In this document: piece by piece, positions 62,748 to 64,000 of the stretch
How positions within the stretch are numbered: position 1 is the stretch's first letter
Layout: each line of letters starts with the position of its first letter
Assembly (NCBI RefSeq): GCF_008930665.1
Contig: NZ_PQMG01000004.1
Span: 1 to 64,000, forward strand
Length of the DNA: 64,000 nt
From: Corynebacterium sp. 74A
GTDB taxonomy: Bacteria; Actinomycetota; Actinomycetes; Mycobacteriales; Mycobacteriaceae
Reading direction: 5' to 3'
Program-made: the position numbers and the translations under genes
The notes under the pieces: model-generated
Database searches by the model: none
What the model saw: the letters and a program-made list of their open reading frames with translations, nothing else
Told to the model about the DNA's origin: nothing

Positions 62748-63467
62748 TCACTTCTCCTTCAATGGGGTGTGGTACCCGGTATTGAGTACTCCAGCGAAGG
62801 AGTACCCAGCGTCTTCAATTTCGTGAGCCTCTACTAGTCCTACGCGAGGCACATAGTCCCGTTTTTTCCGTCCTGTCCCAGGCATAAGTTGAACGACTGC
62901 TTCAATCCATGTCCCCTCCTCAACATGAGACAACTGCCCCGTAGGGTCGTTGACCTCAATGAAATATGCCCGCGCATCAGCCGCACAGCAGGTAATTGTG
63001 ACCCTTCCGAGGCGCAGGCTGTTCTCTTCACGGTCGATAGTCCCCTTCACTACGACGCGATGCCCCTGAATGCGCTGGTCAGCAGGAGTTGCCGAGCGGG
63101 CTACGACTTCGTTGAGAGGTAGTTCCGGCGTAGTGTTTTCCAGCGGCGGCCAAGAGGACGGAGCACCGGACGCTACGGCAGCACTACGATTAGCAATCGT
63201 CACCTGCTGGGGCGATACCGCCGATGGAGTGATCACAGCGATCACCGCCACCATCACAGCCAGCGCCCAAGGAGTCATCCGAGGACTCTCCACAGCCTCG
63301 CTACTCGAAGAGAGGGTGATTACAGCCAACACGAGGAATGCCAAGCCGACAAGGCCGACTAGCCATCCAGGCATAGCAACCCAGTTCCGGTAAACCCCTT
63401 GTAGTGCCACCCTCACTAGACCTAGTCCGAGAGCGAAGAGCAATACCGCAGTGCTCCAGTACCGCAT
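62748..63467 (-). CDS. TIGR03943-type membrane protein
   Basis: About 239 residues: three TM helices at the N-terminus, then an extracytoplasmic domain with 'RVTITCCAADARAYFIEV' (adjacent Cys pair) and 'GTWIEAVVQLMPG'. This is the TIGR03943 family, nearly always encoded beside a YraQ/UPF0718 permease, as here (TGATG overlap). A metal or metalloid transport role is assumed for the pair; the substrate is unknown. Confidence 0.8.
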   Translation of the reverse strand: MRYWSTAVLLFALGLGLVRVALQGVYRNWVAMPGWLVGLVGLAFLVLAVITLSSSSEAVESPRMTPWALAVMVAVIAVITPSAVSPQQVTIANRSAAVASGAPSSWPPLENTTPELPLNEVVARSATPADQRIQGHRVVVKGTIDREENSLRLGRVTITCCAADARAYFIEVNDPTGQLSHVEEGTWIEAVVQLMPGTGRKKRDYVPRVGLVEAHEIEDAGYSFAGVLNTGYHTPLKEK

Positions 63468-64000
63468 CAGATCCACCCCATTAGGACGGACACTGCAGTA
63501 CTAGTCAATATCGCTGAGATGATGCCCGCTGTCGCCACAACCTTCGTCGTCAGCGGGCCCATCATGCCCTCCATCATTGCGGCCAGCTTCAAATCAATGA
63601 TCGGTCCAACCACGAGGAATACCAGCAAACTCACTGGGCTCAGGCCGACAAACGACGCGGCCACGAACGCATCCCCTAAAGAGCACAACGATGCGATGAC
63701 CGCTATGACAATCATCAGGGCCATAGAAACCCACAAATTGCTGCTAATCGCCGCAAGAGCCTCAGCCGGGAGGAACGCTGACACCCCTGCCGCGATACCA
63801 GCACCCACGATGATGTAGGTGGTGGACGCGATCACGTCTGACTTTGCCGTGTCCAGCCACCTATGCGATGAGCAACAACCACAACCGTGAGATTCTGTCT
63901 CCTCGATTCGGTTCTGTATCTCATCGATAATCTGAGAGTTGTAGACAGAAACCACTAGCCCTACAAAGACAACTGCAAAGAGTGCGGCCAACCAGCGCGC
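63467..64000 (-). CDS. YraQ/UPF0718-type permease, C-terminal part (cut by window edge)
   Basis: At least 174 residues; the start lies to the right of 64000. It shows TM helices with 'LCSLGDAFVAASFVGL' and 'GPIIDLKLAAMM', the permease signature of the UPF0718/ArsP-like family. A cytoplasmic loop contains 'HGCGCCSSHRW', a likely metal-binding cluster. It pairs with the TIGR03943 gene. Confidence 0.82.
   Translation of the reverse strand, partial: ARWLAALFAVVFVGLVVSVYNSQIIDEIQNRIEETESHGCGCCSSHRWLDTAKSDVIASTTYIIVGAGIAAGVSAFLPAEALAAISSNLWVSMALMIVIAVIASLCSLGDAFVAASFVGLSPVSLLVFLVVGPIIDLKLAAMMEGMMGPLTTKVVATAGIISAILTSTAVSVLMGWI

Larger units (their letters stand above)
44218..64000. mobile_element. 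Integrative and conjugative element, left part (right end outside window)
   Basis: Begins at the tRNA-Arg 3' remnant and runs to the window edge (at least 19.7 kb). Modules: integrase-ParA-RHH; methylase/helicase with nested gene; small-peptide and secreted-protein cargo; MobF relaxase; VirD4-type coupling protein with DUF4913 and other accessory genes; metal permease cargo. VirB4/VirB6-type mating-pair genes are not in the window and would be expected to the right. Confidence 0.82.

Overview
The window looks like a chromosomal segment of a high-G+C actinobacterium of the genus Corynebacterium or a close relative. The evidence is a tmRNA tag ending in QRDYALAA, a conserved block smpB - ftsX - ftsE - prfB - inositol-phosphatase paralogue - hisN in an order I recall from corynebacteria, DtxR-type iron boxes, and mycobacterial/corynebacterial-style promoters. 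A complete Propionibacterium-type transcarboxylase operon points to a species with a methylmalonyl-CoA/propionate route. The species cannot be named from this sequence alone.

Layout. 1-430: leader and promoter of an rRNA operon reading left out of the window. 438-11013: ordinary chromosome with an NAD(P)-binding/DUF2867 protein, an AbgT transporter, DeoD, an MFS transporter, a small membrane protein, an SDR gene broken by two frameshifts, a PepSY membrane protein and a PTS-EIIC-like membrane protein. 11014-12125: mostly empty, with one or two small genes. 12126-18755: a 6.6-kb integrative element inserted in the 3' end of ssrA and bounded by a 56-bp direct repeat. It encodes an integrase, an excisionase-like protein, a primase-polymerase, a P-loop protein and small cysteine-rich proteins. 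It also has a 1.07-kb non-coding block with hairpin repeats and an iteron cluster. 18766-32742: ssrA, smpB, a siderophore ABC importer, ftsXE, prfB, two inositol-monophosphatase-family genes including hisN, and the transcarboxylase operon. 33085-41831: a small acidic protein, a nitroreductase, and an iron-box-controlled cluster of two tandem MptD-type ECF S components, EcfT, a fused double ECF ATPase and two YbtP/YbtQ-like ABC half-transporters. 42015-43028: a CPBP protease.

44218-64000: left part of a conjugative element (ICE) inserted in a tRNA-Arg(CCT) gene. Only the displaced 3' half of the tRNA lies in the window; the other end lies beyond 64000. The visible modules are integrase-ParA-ribbon-helix-helix, bounded by perfect 30-bp inverted repeats; a 2016-residue methylase/helicase with a 140-residue gene nested in another frame near its 5' end; a 46-residue amphipathic peptide gene; a decayed zone (ParA, YhgE/Pip and IS3 remnants); a secreted two-cysteine protein with a small membrane partner (bacteriocin/immunity-like); a MobF relaxase; and a transfer operon with a VirD4-type coupling protein, a DUF4913 protein and a TIGR03943/YraQ permease pair.

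How the parts may work together: two separate iron-uptake systems, one with a good DtxR box and one with weak candidate boxes, suggest siderophore scavenging. The transcarboxylase links pyruvate/oxaloacetate to methylmalonyl-CoA/propionyl-CoA. The two mobile elements use conserved RNA genes (ssrA, tRNA-Arg) as integration sites. A decayed copy of the ICE's nested gene just outside the tRNA remnant suggests that an earlier element occupied the same site.
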